A DNA stretch of 64,000 nt from Kitasatospora phosalacinea (GTDB taxonomy: Bacteria; Actinomycetota; Actinomycetes; Streptomycetales; Streptomycetaceae): contig NZ_BSSA01000008.1 in NCBI RefSeq assembly GCF_030268885.1, positions 62,001 through 126,000 of the forward strand, read 5' to 3'. Below are positions 1-7,067 of the stretch, piece by piece. Under the pieces are notes generated by a model. It saw only the letters and a program-made list of their open reading frames with translations. It did not search any database and was not told where the DNA came from. Position 1 is the first letter of the stretch, and the number at the start of each line of letters is the position of its first letter. A program made the position numbers and the translations under genes.

Positions 1-88
1 TGACCGTGACCCCTCCCGCGCGCCGTCCGACCCGACGCCGCCGCCGCTCCGCCCGACGCCGTCCCACCCGACGGCGCCGCTGCACCCG

Positions 89-709
89 ATGAGCGTCCCC
101 GCCCACGAGGCGGCCGACCGCTGCCGGGACTTCTACCGGCTGATGGACCGGCGCCGCACCGTGCGCGACTACTCGACCCGGCCGCTGCCCGAGGGGGTGC
201 TGGAGTGGGCGGTGCGGACGGCGGCGACCGCACCGAGCGGCGCGCACGTGCAGCCGTGGCGGTTCGTGGTGGTCACCGACCCGGATCGCAAGCGGCGGCT
301 GCGGGAGGCCGCGGAGGCGGAGGAGCGGGAGTTCTACGCGCACCGGGCCTCCGAGGAGTGGCTGGCGGCGCTGGCCCCGATCGGCACCGACTGGCACAAG
401 CCCTTCCTGGAGGACGCGCCCGCGGTGATCGTGGTGTTCGAGGTGCACAAGGGCCCGAACTCGCCGCGCCCCTACTACACGAAGGAGTCGGTGGGCATCG
501 CGGTCGGCTTCCTGCTGTCCGCCCTGCACCAGGCGGGCCTGGCCACGCTGACCCACACCCCCAGCCCGATGCGCTTCCTGAACGAGGTCTGCGACCGCCC
601 GCCGGAGGAGCGCGCCGCGTACGTCATCCCGGTCGGCTACCCGGCCGAGGACGCCCGGGTGCCGGACCTGGTCCGCAAGCCGCTGGACGAGGTGCTGGTG
701 CGGCTGTGA
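89..709 (+). CDS. Nitroreductase-family flavoprotein
   Basis: A 206-residue protein of the nitroreductase fold, which binds FMN and uses NAD(P)H to reduce or dehalogenate aromatic substrates. The phosphate-binding basic motif RRRTVRDYS lies at residues 21-29, and APSGAHVQPWRFVVV follows at about 48-62. The SGAHVQPW signature recalls the iodotyrosine-deiodinase-like branch rather than classical NfsB, so the substrate is uncertain. Length fits the family. The first three bases of the window (TGA) may be the stop of an upstream gene. I see no Shine-Dalgarno sequence before the ATG at 89, so the start is not firmly fixed. It stands alone, with a possible terminator just after it. Family assignment is firm; the reaction is inferred. 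Confidence 0.85.
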   Translation: MSVPAHEAADRCRDFYRLMDRRRTVRDYSTRPLPEGVLEWAVRTAATAPSGAHVQPWRFVVVTDPDRKRRLREAAEAEEREFYAHRASEEWLAALAPIGTDWHKPFLEDAPAVIVVFEVHKGPNSPRPYYTKESVGIAVGFLLSALHQAGLATLTHTPSPMRFLNEVCDRPPEERAAYVIPVGYPAEDARVPDLVRKPLDEVLVRL

Positions 710-748
710 CCCGCGGCGGGGTCGGCGGCGGCGACCGGGCGCCGCGGG
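710..748 (+). terminator. Candidate terminator after the nitroreductase gene
   Basis: A 9-bp perfect inverted repeat (CCCGCGGCG at 710-718, CGCCGCGGG at 740-748) with a 21-base loop begins just after the stop codon. There is no U-tract, which is usual in this GC class. Confidence 0.45.
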
Positions 749-805
749 GCGGAACGCAAGGGTGGCGGAACGGATATCCGCTGGTCGGAGCGGTCGTGCA
801 TGGCG

Positions 806-811
806 CATACT
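806..811 (+). promoter_or_regulatory. -10 box of a leaderless acetyltransferase transcript
   Basis: CATACT ends 6 bases before the ATG at 818 and no ribosome-binding site is present. This is the usual layout of a leaderless actinobacterial mRNA and favours the start at 818 over an in-frame ATG at 800. Confidence 0.5.
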
Positions 812-817
812 CCGTCC

Positions 818-1411
818 ATGAGTCACTCCACCGACGCACCTGACGACACCGTGCGCCCGCTCACCGCGGGCCGCCCGCCCGAACTGCTGCCCCTCGGCGG
901 CGGCGCGCACCTGCGCCGCCGCAGGCTGGCGGACGCCGCGGCGCTGAACGCCGCAGTGATCGACAACCTCGACCACCTGCGTCCGTGGATGCCCTGGGCC
1001 CGGCAGGCGCCGACGCTGGTGGAGAGCGAGCAGTCCTCGGTGGCGGGCGAGAAGGTCTGGGACGAGGGCACCGACTTCATGTACCTGCTCGGCCTGGACG
1101 CCGACCCGGCCGCGGTCATCGGCGGCTTCGGCCTGCACGGCCGGATCGGCCCCGGCGCGCTGGAGATCGGCTACTGGGTGCACCGCGGGCACACCGGCCG
1201 CGGCCTGGCCACCGCGGCCGCCCGCGCCCTCACCGGCGCGGCGCTCGCGCTGCCCGGGATCACCCGCACCGAGATCCACTGCGACGAGTCGAACGCCGCC
1301 AGCGCCGCCGTCCCCCGCAAGCTCGGCTACGTCCTGGACCGGATCGACGAGGTGGCCCCGACCGCCCCCGCCGAGACCGGCCGCAAGATGATCTGGCTGC
1401 ACCGCGGCTGA
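818..1411 (+). CDS. GNAT-family N-acetyltransferase (RimJ/RimL-like)
   Basis: A 197-residue GCN5-related acetyltransferase that would transfer acetyl from acetyl-CoA to an amine, in the RimJ/RimL-type subgroup (ribosomal protein N-termini or small molecules). The acetyl-CoA pyrophosphate loop appears as RGHTGRGLATAAARAL in the middle of the chain. It is followed by the NAASAAVPRKLGYVLDRIDE block, typical of the subgroup (N-x-x-S-x-x-V-x-x-K-L-G-Y). The start at 818 is chosen because CATACT lies 6 bases upstream, suggesting a leaderless message. A strong terminator follows. The substrate cannot be deduced. Confidence 0.85.
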   Translation: MSHSTDAPDDTVRPLTAGRPPELLPLGGGAHLRRRRLADAAALNAAVIDNLDHLRPWMPWARQAPTLVESEQSSVAGEKVWDEGTDFMYLLGLDADPAAVIGGFGLHGRIGPGALEIGYWVHRGHTGRGLATAAARALTGAALALPGITRTEIHCDESNAASAAVPRKLGYVLDRIDEVAPTAPAETGRKMIWLHRG

Positions 1412-1440
1412 CCGCCCGCACCGCGCCCGCGCACCCTCCG

Positions 1441-1472
1441 CGAAGGGGACGGCCCACCGGCCGTCCCCTTCG
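1441..1472 (+). terminator. Strong hairpin terminator
   Basis: A 14-bp perfect stem (1441-1454 with 1459-1472, starting CGAAGGGGACGGCC) closes on a CACC loop. It lies between the acetyltransferase gene and the convergent TetR gene and could serve both. Confidence 0.75.
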
Positions 1473-1514
1473 GCCGTTCCGGGCCGGTCCGTCGCCGTTC
1501 CGGGCCGGTCCGTC
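1473..1514. repeat. 21-bp perfect tandem repeat, two copies
   Basis: The unit beginning GCCGTTCCGGGCCGG occurs at 1473-1493 and again at 1494-1514 with no mismatch. It directly follows the terminator stem and directly precedes a second tandem array with a 26-bp unit. Confidence 0.8.
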
Positions 1515-1516
1515 GG

Positions 1517-1610
1517 CGGACGGCCCGCGGACCGCTCAGTGCCGGACGACCCGCGGACCGCTCAGCGCCGGACGGCCCGCGGACCGCTCAGCGCCGGGCG
1601 ACCCGCTCGA
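1517..1610. repeat. 26-bp tandem repeat overlapping the 3' end of the TetR gene
   Basis: Units starting CGGACGGCCCGCGGACCGCT begin at 1517, 1543 and 1569 with one or two substitutions each, and a degenerate start of a fourth lies at 1595. The stop codon of the TetR gene (1588-1590, minus strand) lies inside the third copy. Repeat-unit slippage here would leave the upstream coding sequence intact. Confidence 0.8.
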
Positions 1611-2220
1611 CCAGCGTCTGCCAGCCGTCCGCGAGCAGGGCGCCCAGGTCGTTCTCGCCGCACCCGGCGGACTCGCCCCCGGGGGGCAGGTCGGCGACCA
1701 GGAAGAGCAGCGGGGGGCCCTCCAGGGCGCTGGCGAGCTGCAGCGAGAGGGTGTCCGGGTCGGGGAGGCCCAGGGCGGCCTGGCCCAGCAGCATCCGGAT
1801 GTGCGGGCGGGAGAAGTTCGGTCCGACCGCGGGCGGGACGGGCCCCTTGCGCTCGAACGCGGCGCGGGCGATCTCGTGGCGCTCCAGCAGGAAGCGGGTG
1901 CGGGCGCGCCCGTAGGCGATCAGCCGGTCGACCGGGTCGGCACCGGGCCCGAGCGGGGGCGGCCCGGACAGCACCTGGCACTGGAAGCGCTGCTCCTCGG
2001 CGTCGAGCAGGGCGCGGAAGATCCCGGCCCGGGTGCCGAAGCGGCGGAACACGGTGCCCTTGCCCAGCCCGGCGCGTTCGGCCAGCGCGTCCATGGTCAC
2101 CTGGTCCGCCCCGAGCTCGGCGATCATCGCGCGGGCGGTGCAGAGCAGGACCTCGCGGTTGCGGGCGGCGTCCGCGCGTTCGGTGGGGGGCGGACCGAAG
2201 GGGACCAGGGGGCTGTCCAT
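1588..2220 (-). CDS. TetR-family regulator, divergent from azoreductase
   Basis: A 210-residue TetR-type repressor. The N-terminal helix-turn-helix spans about residues 20-65, with the recognition region VTMDALAERAGLGKGTVFRRFGT. The C-terminal ligand-binding domain is divergent, as usual. I prefer the ATG at 2220 over a GTG at 2226: TAAATT (plus-strand 2227-2232) ends 6 bases before it, giving a leaderless message, with TTTACC 17 bases further upstream as -35. Inverted repeats at 2229-2265 overlap that -35. The gene faces the azoreductase gene, which is probably its target, so it likely senses a quinone, azo dye or electrophile. The 3' end is embedded in a tandem repeat. Confidence 0.88.
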   Translation of the reverse strand: MDSPLVPFGPPPTERADAARNREVLLCTARAMIAELGADQVTMDALAERAGLGKGTVFRRFGTRAGIFRALLDAEEQRFQCQVLSGPPPLGPGADPVDRLIAYGRARTRFLLERHEIARAAFERKGPVPPAVGPNFSRPHIRMLLGQAALGLPDPDTLSLQLASALEGPPLLFLVADLPPGGESAGCGENDLGALLADGWQTLVERVARR

Positions 2221-2228
2221 GGCCACAA

Positions 2229-2265
2229 TTTACCCGGCCGCCGAAACGGGGTAAAGTCCGTTTAC
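2229..2265. promoter_or_regulatory. Candidate TetR operators between tetR and azoR
   Basis: TTTACCC (2229-2235) pairs with GGGTAAA (2249-2255), and GTAAA (2251-2255) pairs with TTTAC (2261-2265) across a 5-base centre. The repeats overlap the predicted -35 of the TetR gene and lie upstream of the azoreductase gene, as expected for a repressor that controls both directions. Confidence 0.5.
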
Positions 2266-2361
2266 GTCGAGTGCGGCGCCTCCCCGGCCCGCACCCCCGC
2301 TTCGCCGTACCCCCCTGCGCCCGCCACTCCTCGGCGGGGCGCGAACCGAGGAGTCACTGTC

Positions 2362-2994
2362 ATGAACCTGTTCCGCCTGGACGCCAGCATCATGCCCGGC
2401 GCCTCCACCAGCGCCGAGCTCGCCAACGCCGCCGAGGCCGAGTGGACCGCCGCCCACCCCGGGGGCACCGTCACCCGCCGCAACCTGGGCACCGACCCGC
2501 TGCCCGGCCACGTCTGGGCCACCGCCACCCTGGCCGGCTTCACCCCCGAGGACCAGCGCACCCCCGAGCAGCAGGAGGCCGCCGCCCTCGGCGCCGCCCT
2601 CGCCGACGAGCTGCGCGCCGCCGACGCCGCGATCATCGCCGTCCCGCTCTACAACTGGGGCGTCTCCCAGCACTTCAAGACCTGGGTCGACCTGGTCATC
2701 GCGGGCGCCGGCCCGACCGCCGAACTGCTCAAGGACAAGCCGGTCGTCCTGGTCACCTCCCTCGGCGGCGGCTTCGCCCCCGGCACCCCCCGCGAGGGCT
2801 GGGACCACTCCACCCCGTACGTCGAGCGCATCCTGCGCGACGTCTGGGGCGCCGACCTCACCACCGTCCGCCGCGAGCTGACCCTCGCCGCCGTCAACCC
2901 GGCGATGGAGAGCCTGCGCGACCTCGCCGCCGAGTACCACGCGCAGGCCCTGGAGGCCGCCACCGCCGCGGGCAAGGCGCTGGTCCGCGCCTGA
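2362..2994 (+). CDS. azoR: FMN-dependent NADH-azoreductase
   Basis: A 210-residue flavodoxin-like oxidoreductase of the AzoR family. Such enzymes use FMN and NADH for two-electron reduction of quinones and azo compounds in the cytosol, mainly for electrophile detoxification. The N-terminal FRLDASIMPGASTSAEL matches the FMN phosphate loop, and VPLYNWGVSQHFKTWVD (about residues 93-109) corresponds to the family P-M-Y-N-F motif. TSLGGGFAPGTP follows near 133-144. A GAGGAG ribosome-binding site sits about 9 bases before the ATG. It is divergently paired with a TetR gene and ends at a bidirectional terminator. Family is firm; the physiological substrate is unknown. Confidence 0.9.
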   Translation: MNLFRLDASIMPGASTSAELANAAEAEWTAAHPGGTVTRRNLGTDPLPGHVWATATLAGFTPEDQRTPEQQEAAALGAALADELRAADAAIIAVPLYNWGVSQHFKTWVDLVIAGAGPTAELLKDKPVVLVTSLGGGFAPGTPREGWDHSTPYVERILRDVWGADLTTVRRELTLAAVNPAMESLRDLAAEYHAQALEAATAAGKALVRA

Positions 2995-3015
2995 ACCCCC
3001 GCACCGCGCACGCCC

Positions 3016-3052
3016 GGAGGGCGCCGCCGGCCACCGGCCGACGGCGCCCTCC
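3016..3052. terminator. Bidirectional terminator between azoR and the DUF4267 gene
   Basis: GGAGGGCGCCG (3016-3026) pairs with CGGCGCCCTCC (3042-3052), and the loop itself contains the short inverted pair CCGG/CCGG. The hairpin sits between convergent genes. Confidence 0.7.
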
Positions 3053-3061
3053 GCCGTCGTG

Positions 3062-3502
3062 TCACCGACCGCCGACGGGCACCGGCCCGCGAGCCCCGGC
3101 GGCGCTCCCGCCCGCCGCGGCGCCCTCGCGGAGGACCAGCAGCCCGGTGACCGCGATCAGCGCCGAGGTCAGCCCGTGGATGCCGAACGCGGCGGCCGCC
3201 GAGCCGTGGTGGGTCAGCACGGCGACCATGTCGCCGAACGGCGCGACGGCCTCCGCCAGCAGCACCCACCCCAGGGCCCGGCGCTGGCCCGTCAGCAGCA
3301 GGACGCCGACGGCCAGGCCCATCGCGAGCTCCCGGGTGCCCTTCATCACCAGGAAGCCGTCGCCCCCTCCCCCGGCGGGCCACTGCGGCAGGCCGACGCC
3401 CACGGTCGACGCCTCGGGGGCGAGGACGAAGGACAGCCCCAGGTAGAGGGCGAACAGGGCCACGCCGGCGGCCAGGACGGTGTTGACCTTCTTCAGCGAC
3501 AC
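3062..3502 (-). CDS. DUF4267-type small membrane protein
   Basis: A 146-residue hydrophobic protein with about four predicted membrane helices: VNTVLAAGVALFALYLGLSF, a segment near the KGTRELAMG motif, a central pair, and LTSALIAVTGLLVL. The KGTRELAMG loop and overall size fit the DUF4267 family, which has no known biochemical function. The start is a GTG at 3502, with GGAGGAG about 7 bases upstream. It lies 95 bases after the monooxygenase gene on the same strand and probably shares its transcript, hence control by the divergent TetR. The family call is from memory of the motif pattern; the membrane topology is clear. Confidence 0.65.
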   Translation of the reverse strand: MSLKKVNTVLAAGVALFALYLGLSFVLAPEASTVGVGLPQWPAGGGGDGFLVMKGTRELAMGLAVGVLLLTGQRRALGWVLLAEAVAPFGDMVAVLTHHGSAAAAFGIHGLTSALIAVTGLLVLREGAAAGGSAAGARGPVPVGGR

Positions 3503-3597
3503 GGTGCTTCTCCTCCGGGGTCCGGTACGGGGGCGGGGGCGGGCTCCACCGGCGGACGCCGGCCGGGGGCGGGGGTCTGCGCGGAGCGCCCGCCGGG

Positions 3598-3948
3598 TCA
3601 CGCGTCGATCCGCTCGAAGACGTGCGGGTACGACACGATGTCGTCGGGCATCCCGGCCGCCGTCCGCCGGAACTCCGGACTGCCGAGCGCCGCGGCGAGC
3701 GCCCAGGTCGACTCCCAGACCGCGACGTTCACCAGCAGCCGGCTGCCCGCCACGCCGCGGTGCAACTGCAGGGAGACGAAACCCGGTTGGGCCCGCATGA
3801 ACGCCGCCTGCCTCCGGAAGAGCACCGAGAACTCCTCGGCCCGCTCCTCGGGGACGACGAAGGTGTTCACCAGGACGATCTCCCCGGTCTCCTCCCGGAG
3901 CTGCGCGAACAGCGGCGCGTTCGGGTCCAGGCTCCGCAACTCGGCCAT
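3598..3948 (-). CDS. Antibiotic-biosynthesis-monooxygenase (ABM) domain protein
   Basis: A 116-residue single-domain protein with the ferredoxin-like alpha/beta fold of ABM enzymes, such as cofactor-free quinone-forming or haem-degrading oxygenases. Typical segments are VLVNTFVVPEERAEEFSVLF near the N-terminus, FVSLQLHRGVAG in the middle, and NVAVWESTWALAAAL, including the W-E-S motif. The ATG at 3948 is preceded by GGGAGG. The gene is the first of a two-gene unit with the DUF4267 gene, divergent from a TetR gene. Two near-identical operators lie between them, implying inducible expression. Substrate unknown. Confidence 0.82.
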   Translation of the reverse strand: MAELRSLDPNAPLFAQLREETGEIVLVNTFVVPEERAEEFSVLFRRQAAFMRAQPGFVSLQLHRGVAGSRLLVNVAVWESTWALAAALGSPEFRRTAAGMPDDIVSYPHVFERIDA

Positions 3949-3983
3949 GTCGTACGTCCTCCCGTGTGTGGGTCACGTCTGTG

Positions 3984-4066
3984 CCAACAGGCGTTGGCCA
4001 ACGCTTGTTGGCAAACGTAGGCGCACGCTCCTGGACTGTCAACACGCGTTGGCCTACATTTGTTGG
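3984..4066. promoter_or_regulatory. Paired TetR operators in the ABM/tetR intergenic region
   Basis: Two related elements are visible. The first (3984-4011) runs from CCAACA to TGTTGG and contains the perfect 14-bp palindrome GCGTTGGCCAACGC (3991-4004). The second (4040-4066) repeats CAACA, GCGTTGGCC and TTTGTTGG with a less symmetric centre and abuts the tetR start codon. The -10 box TACATT (4055-4060) lies inside the second element, giving a leaderless tetR message that would be autorepressed. Confidence 0.65.
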
Positions 4067-4067
4067 C

Positions 4068-4649
4068 ATGACCGATCGCACGGAGAACCAGCAGGCCGCC
4101 CGGCGTTCCGACGCCACCCGCGCCACGATCCTCGCCGCGGCCCGCGAACGGTTCGCCACCGACGGCTACGAGAAGGCCACCATCCGGGCCATCGCGCGCG
4201 ACGCGAGGATCGACCCCTCGATGGTGATGCGCTACTACGGCAACAAGGCGGGCCTGTTCGCCGCCGCCGTCGCGATCGGCCCCGACCTCCCCGGCCTCGC
4301 CGTCGAGCCCCGCGAGGAGATCGGCCGCGCCATGGCGCGCCACTTCCTCGCCCTGTGGGAGGAGAACGAGGAACTCACCGCCCTGATGCGGGTCGGCGTC
4401 ACCGAGCCGCACGCCGCCGAACGCATGCAGAGCGTGCTGCGCGAACAGCTGATCCCGCTCGCCCGCCGCATCGGCCCGGACCCCGACCAGGCCCAGGCCC
4501 GGGCCGCCCTGTGCGCCTCGGCCGTCCTCGGACTCGCCCTGACCCGCTACGTCCTGCGCTTCCCCGCGAGCGTGGCCCTCCGCCCCGAGGAGATCGTCGA
4601 CTGGCTCGGCCCCACCCTGCAGCGGTACCTCACCGCCCCCACCCCCTGA
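4068..4649 (+). CDS. TetR-family regulator, divergent from the ABM operon
   Basis: A 193-residue TetR-type regulator. The helix-turn-helix covers about residues 10-55 (ATILAAARERFATDGYEKATIRAIA, then DPSMVMRYYGNKAGLF). The C-terminal domain has the GPDLPG and R-x-x-L-x-x-W-E-E pattern of the TetR_C_7/SCO1712-like group. The ATG at 4068 is chosen over an in-frame upstream start because TACATT lies 7 bases upstream and the reading frame before it is operator DNA. It very likely represses itself and the monooxygenase/DUF4267 unit. The ligand is unknown. Confidence 0.9.
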   Translation: MTDRTENQQAARRSDATRATILAAARERFATDGYEKATIRAIARDARIDPSMVMRYYGNKAGLFAAAVAIGPDLPGLAVEPREEIGRAMARHFLALWEENEELTALMRVGVTEPHAAERMQSVLREQLIPLARRIGPDPDQAQARAALCASAVLGLALTRYVLRFPASVALRPEEIVDWLGPTLQRYLTAPTP

Positions 4650-4699
4650 CCCCGCCCGGGCGGGGCCGTTCGAACGACCGCCGGCCCCGGGCGGGTGCG

Positions 4700-4731
4700 G
4701 CCCGTGCGGCCCCGGCCCGGGCCGCACGGGC
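4700..4731. terminator. Bidirectional terminator between tetR and the MFS gene
   Basis: A 13-bp perfect stem (GCCCGTGCGGCCC at 4700-4712, GGGCCGCACGGGC at 4719-4731) closes on a 6-base loop between convergent genes. Confidence 0.7.
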
Positions 4732-4733
4732 GG

Positions 4734-5924
4734 TCAGTGGGTGCCGCCCGTCGGCGCCCCGGCGGGGGCGGTGCGCAGGACGCCCGCGGCGGTGGCGGTG
4801 GCGGCGCAGAGCAGGGCGAGCAGGAGGAAGGCGTGGTTGAGGGCGGTGAGGTGGGTGAGCCAGCCGATGACGGCGGGCCCGGCGAGCATGCCGAGGTAGC
4901 CGAGTCCGGCGACCCGGGAGACGTTGGCGCCCGCGGCGGCGGGGTCGGCGTGGCCCGCGGCGCTGAGGAGTTGCGGGACGCAGCCGGAGAGGCCGAGGCC
5001 GAACAGCGCCCAGCCGAGGAAGGCGGCCCACGTCCAGGGGGTGAGGGCGGCGACGGTGATGCCGAGGGCGGCGGTGGCCGCGCCGTGGCGCAGGACGGCC
5101 GTCGGGCCGTGGCGGTCGGCGATCCGGTCGGCGAGCAGGCGTCCGGTGGTCATGGCGGCGGCGAAGGCGCCGTAGGCGAACGCGGCGGTGCTCGCGGGCG
5201 TGCCGAGGACGTCCTTGAGGTGCAGGGCGCTCCAGTCGTTGGCGGCGCCCTCGGCGAGCATGACCATCAGCGCCAGGACGGCGAGCACCCGGATCCGGCC
5301 GCGCACGTCACCGCCCCCGGCGGCCGGTGCGTCGGCGGCCGGTGCGTCGGCGGCGTCGGGGGCGGGGGCCGCGGGGAGCAGGCCGCGCGCGGCAAGCAGG
5401 GCGGTGGCGAGGCCGAGCGCGCCGAGCAGGGCGAGGGTGGCGGCCGGGCCGAGGCCGGCCGCGGTGGCCGCGGCGGCGGCACCGGCGGCGAGCACGCCGC
5501 CGATCGAGAAGGTGGCGTGGAAGCCGGACATGACGGGCCGTCCGTAGGCCTGCTCGACGTGGACGGCGTGGGCGTTCATGCTGACGTCCAGGCAGCCGTT
5601 GGCGAAGCCGAGGACCAGCAGCGCGGCCGCCAGCGTCCACGGGTCCGGGGCGAGGCCGGGCAGCACCAGGGAGACGGCGCACAGGGCGCCGGAGGCGGGG
5701 ACGGCGGTGCGGGCGCCGAGGCGGTCGGTGAGGGGCCCGGCGGCCCGCATGCCCGCGAAGGCGCCGAGGCCGAGCAGGACGAGCAGGACGCCGAGGGCGG
5801 CGTGGCCGACGCCGACCCGGGTCTCGATCGCGGGGATGTGCACGACCCACGCGCCCATCAGGGTGCCGCACAGGACGAAGTAGACGTAGGTCGCCGCCCG
5901 GGCGGCCCGGAGCGAGCGTTCCAT
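4734..5924 (-). CDS. MFS transporter (YbjJ-like)
   Basis: A 396-residue major facilitator transporter with about 12 hydrophobic segments. The first inter-helix loop carries a motif-A-like GPLTDRLGARTAVP, and the repeat in the second half is LLADRIADRHGPTAVL. Overall it resembles the YbjJ branch of sugar or fucose-permease-like transporters. The start at 5924 is preferred over ATGs at 5936 and 5945: TATGGT (plus 5932-5937) ends 7 bases upstream, giving a leaderless message, and the longer forms would run into an operator. It is divergent from a DeoR regulator, so a sugar or sugar phosphate is a reasonable guess for the inducer. The substrate is not determined. Confidence 0.82.
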   Translation of the reverse strand: MERSLRAARAATYVYFVLCGTLMGAWVVHIPAIETRVGVGHAALGVLLVLLGLGAFAGMRAAGPLTDRLGARTAVPASGALCAVSLVLPGLAPDPWTLAAALLVLGFANGCLDVSMNAHAVHVEQAYGRPVMSGFHATFSIGGVLAAGAAAAATAAGLGPAATLALLGALGLATALLAARGLLPAAPAPDAADAPAADAPAAGGGDVRGRIRVLAVLALMVMLAEGAANDWSALHLKDVLGTPASTAAFAYGAFAAAMTTGRLLADRIADRHGPTAVLRHGAATAALGITVAALTPWTWAAFLGWALFGLGLSGCVPQLLSAAGHADPAAAGANVSRVAGLGYLGMLAGPAVIGWLTHLTALNHAFLLLALLCAATATAAGVLRTAPAGAPTGGTH

Positions 5925-5938
5925 GCCACCGACCATAA

Positions 5939-5988
5939 CGAACATTCTCCGTGTTCGAAAGGCGGAGATCGAACAGCTTGTCTGTTCG
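5939..5988. promoter_or_regulatory. Two DeoR operators CGAACA-N7-TGTTCG
   Basis: CGAACA-N7-TGTTCG occurs twice, at 5939-5957 and 5970-5988. The half-sites are identical and the centres are 31 bp apart, three helical turns. The right-hand copy overlaps the probable -35 of deoR (TTGTCT, 5978-5983); the left-hand copy lies just upstream of the MFS -10. Such phasing suits cooperative or looped binding. Confidence 0.75.
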
Positions 5989-6013
5989 TTGCGGGGTGCG
6001 GTTCAATGCCGGT

Positions 6014-6775
6014 ATGAACACCGCGGAGCGCCACACCCTGATCGCCGAGGCCGTCCGGGACGCGGGCAGCGCCACCGTCCAGGAGCTCGCCGCGCTCACC
6101 GGCGCCTCCGAGATGACCGTCCGGCGCGACCTCGACGCACTGGCCGCCCAGGGCGCCCTGGAGCGCTTCCGCGGCGGCGCCCGCACCCTGCTGCTGCGCG
6201 GCGAGGAGCCGCCGTTCGCGCTGCGCGCCCGCGAGGCCGTCGAGGCCAAGCGGCGCATCGCCGCCGGGGTCTGCGCGCTGATCGCCGACGGGGAGACCGT
6301 GCTGCTCGACAGCGGCACCACCTGCCTGGAGGTCGCCCGGCTGCTGCGCGAGCGCCCCGTCACCGTGATGCCGCTGTCGCTGCCCGCCGTGCACGTCCTC
6401 GGCGACGCCCCCGGAGCGGCCACCCTGCTCGTCCCCGGCGGCCGCCCCCGTCCCGTCGAGGGCGCCCTGACCGGCCCGCTGGCCCTCGCCTCGATCAACG
6501 CGCTGCGCTTCGACACCGCCGTGCTCGGCTGCTGCGCGCTCAGCGCCGCCGACGGGCTGACCGCCTACGACCTCGACGACGCCACCGTGAAGAAGGCCAT
6601 GATCGCCGCCGCCCGCCGCACCCTGGTGGTCGCCGACGGCGGCAAGCTCGGCCGCACCGCCTTCGCCCGGGTCGCCCCCGCGGCGGGCCTGCACACCCTG
6701 GTCACCGACGCCGGTGCCCCCGCCGACGAACTCGCCGCCTTCGCGGCCGCCGGGACCACCGTCGTCAGCGTCTGA
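6014..6775 (+). CDS. DeoR-family transcriptional regulator
   Basis: A 253-residue DeoR/GlpR-type repressor. The winged helix-turn-helix is at about residues 6-57, with VQELAALTGASEMTVRRDL and the wing ALERFRGGA. The C-terminal sensor domain (DeoRC) is ribose-5-phosphate-isomerase-like, with the sugar-phosphate-binding DSGTTCLEVARLL near residue 100 and DGGKLGRTAF near 210. The ATG at 6014 follows TTCAAT by 6 bases, so the message is probably leaderless. It is divergent from an MFS transporter, with twin operators between them, so it is expected to repress both until a sugar phosphate accumulates. Confidence 0.9.
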   Translation: MNTAERHTLIAEAVRDAGSATVQELAALTGASEMTVRRDLDALAAQGALERFRGGARTLLLRGEEPPFALRAREAVEAKRRIAAGVCALIADGETVLLDSGTTCLEVARLLRERPVTVMPLSLPAVHVLGDAPGAATLLVPGGRPRPVEGALTGPLALASINALRFDTAVLGCCALSAADGLTAYDLDDATVKKAMIAAARRTLVVADGGKLGRTAFARVAPAAGLHTLVTDAGAPADELAAFAAAGTTVVSV

Positions 6776-7067
6776 CCCTCCGCCCGCGGGCCCGGCACCA
6801 GTGCTGTCCGCGAAGGGAGCCTTAAGGGCGGCTCAAGTGGCCGGGGAACGCTTGACGCTCCTGCCCGGCCGGGGCATTTTGAGTGCACGGAACGGTCCGG
6901 CCGCTCCGCGCAGGATGCACCGAATCCGCCTCCCGGGGCGGCAGTTGAGAGAACAACCCCCACACACACGGCCCGGCCGTCGCGCTCCCCCACAGTCAGT
7001 AGGCGCGATCGGCCGGGCCGGTCGGCACCCCGGGCCCGGACGGCCGGGCCGGGGTGGTGGCGGTCCG
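6776..7067. other. Intergenic region with a large hairpin
   Basis: No gene is visible in these 292 bases. The only structure I see is a long hairpin in the right half (see the terminator at 6969-7020). Confidence 0.5.
6969..7020. terminator. Bidirectional terminator between deoR and the lipoprotein gene
   Basis: CGGCCCGGCCG (6969-6979) pairs with CGGCCGGGCCG (7010-7020). The stem continues inward, after a single-base bulge, as CGCGC (6981-6985) with GCGCG (7003-7007). The gene to the left is on the plus strand and the one to the right on the minus strand. Confidence 0.65.

Noticed and set aside
1..88. Coding sequence at the left edge
   Set aside because: No reading frame with family features is visible; only a TGA at the first position hints at the end of a gene outside the window.
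1517..1610. Possible small CRISPR-like array
   Set aside because: The units are contiguous with no spacers; they are a simple tandem duplication.
3966..4067. N-terminal extension of the second TetR protein
   Set aside because: The sequence is operator and promoter DNA with two repeats and a -10 box; the family N-terminus begins at 4068.
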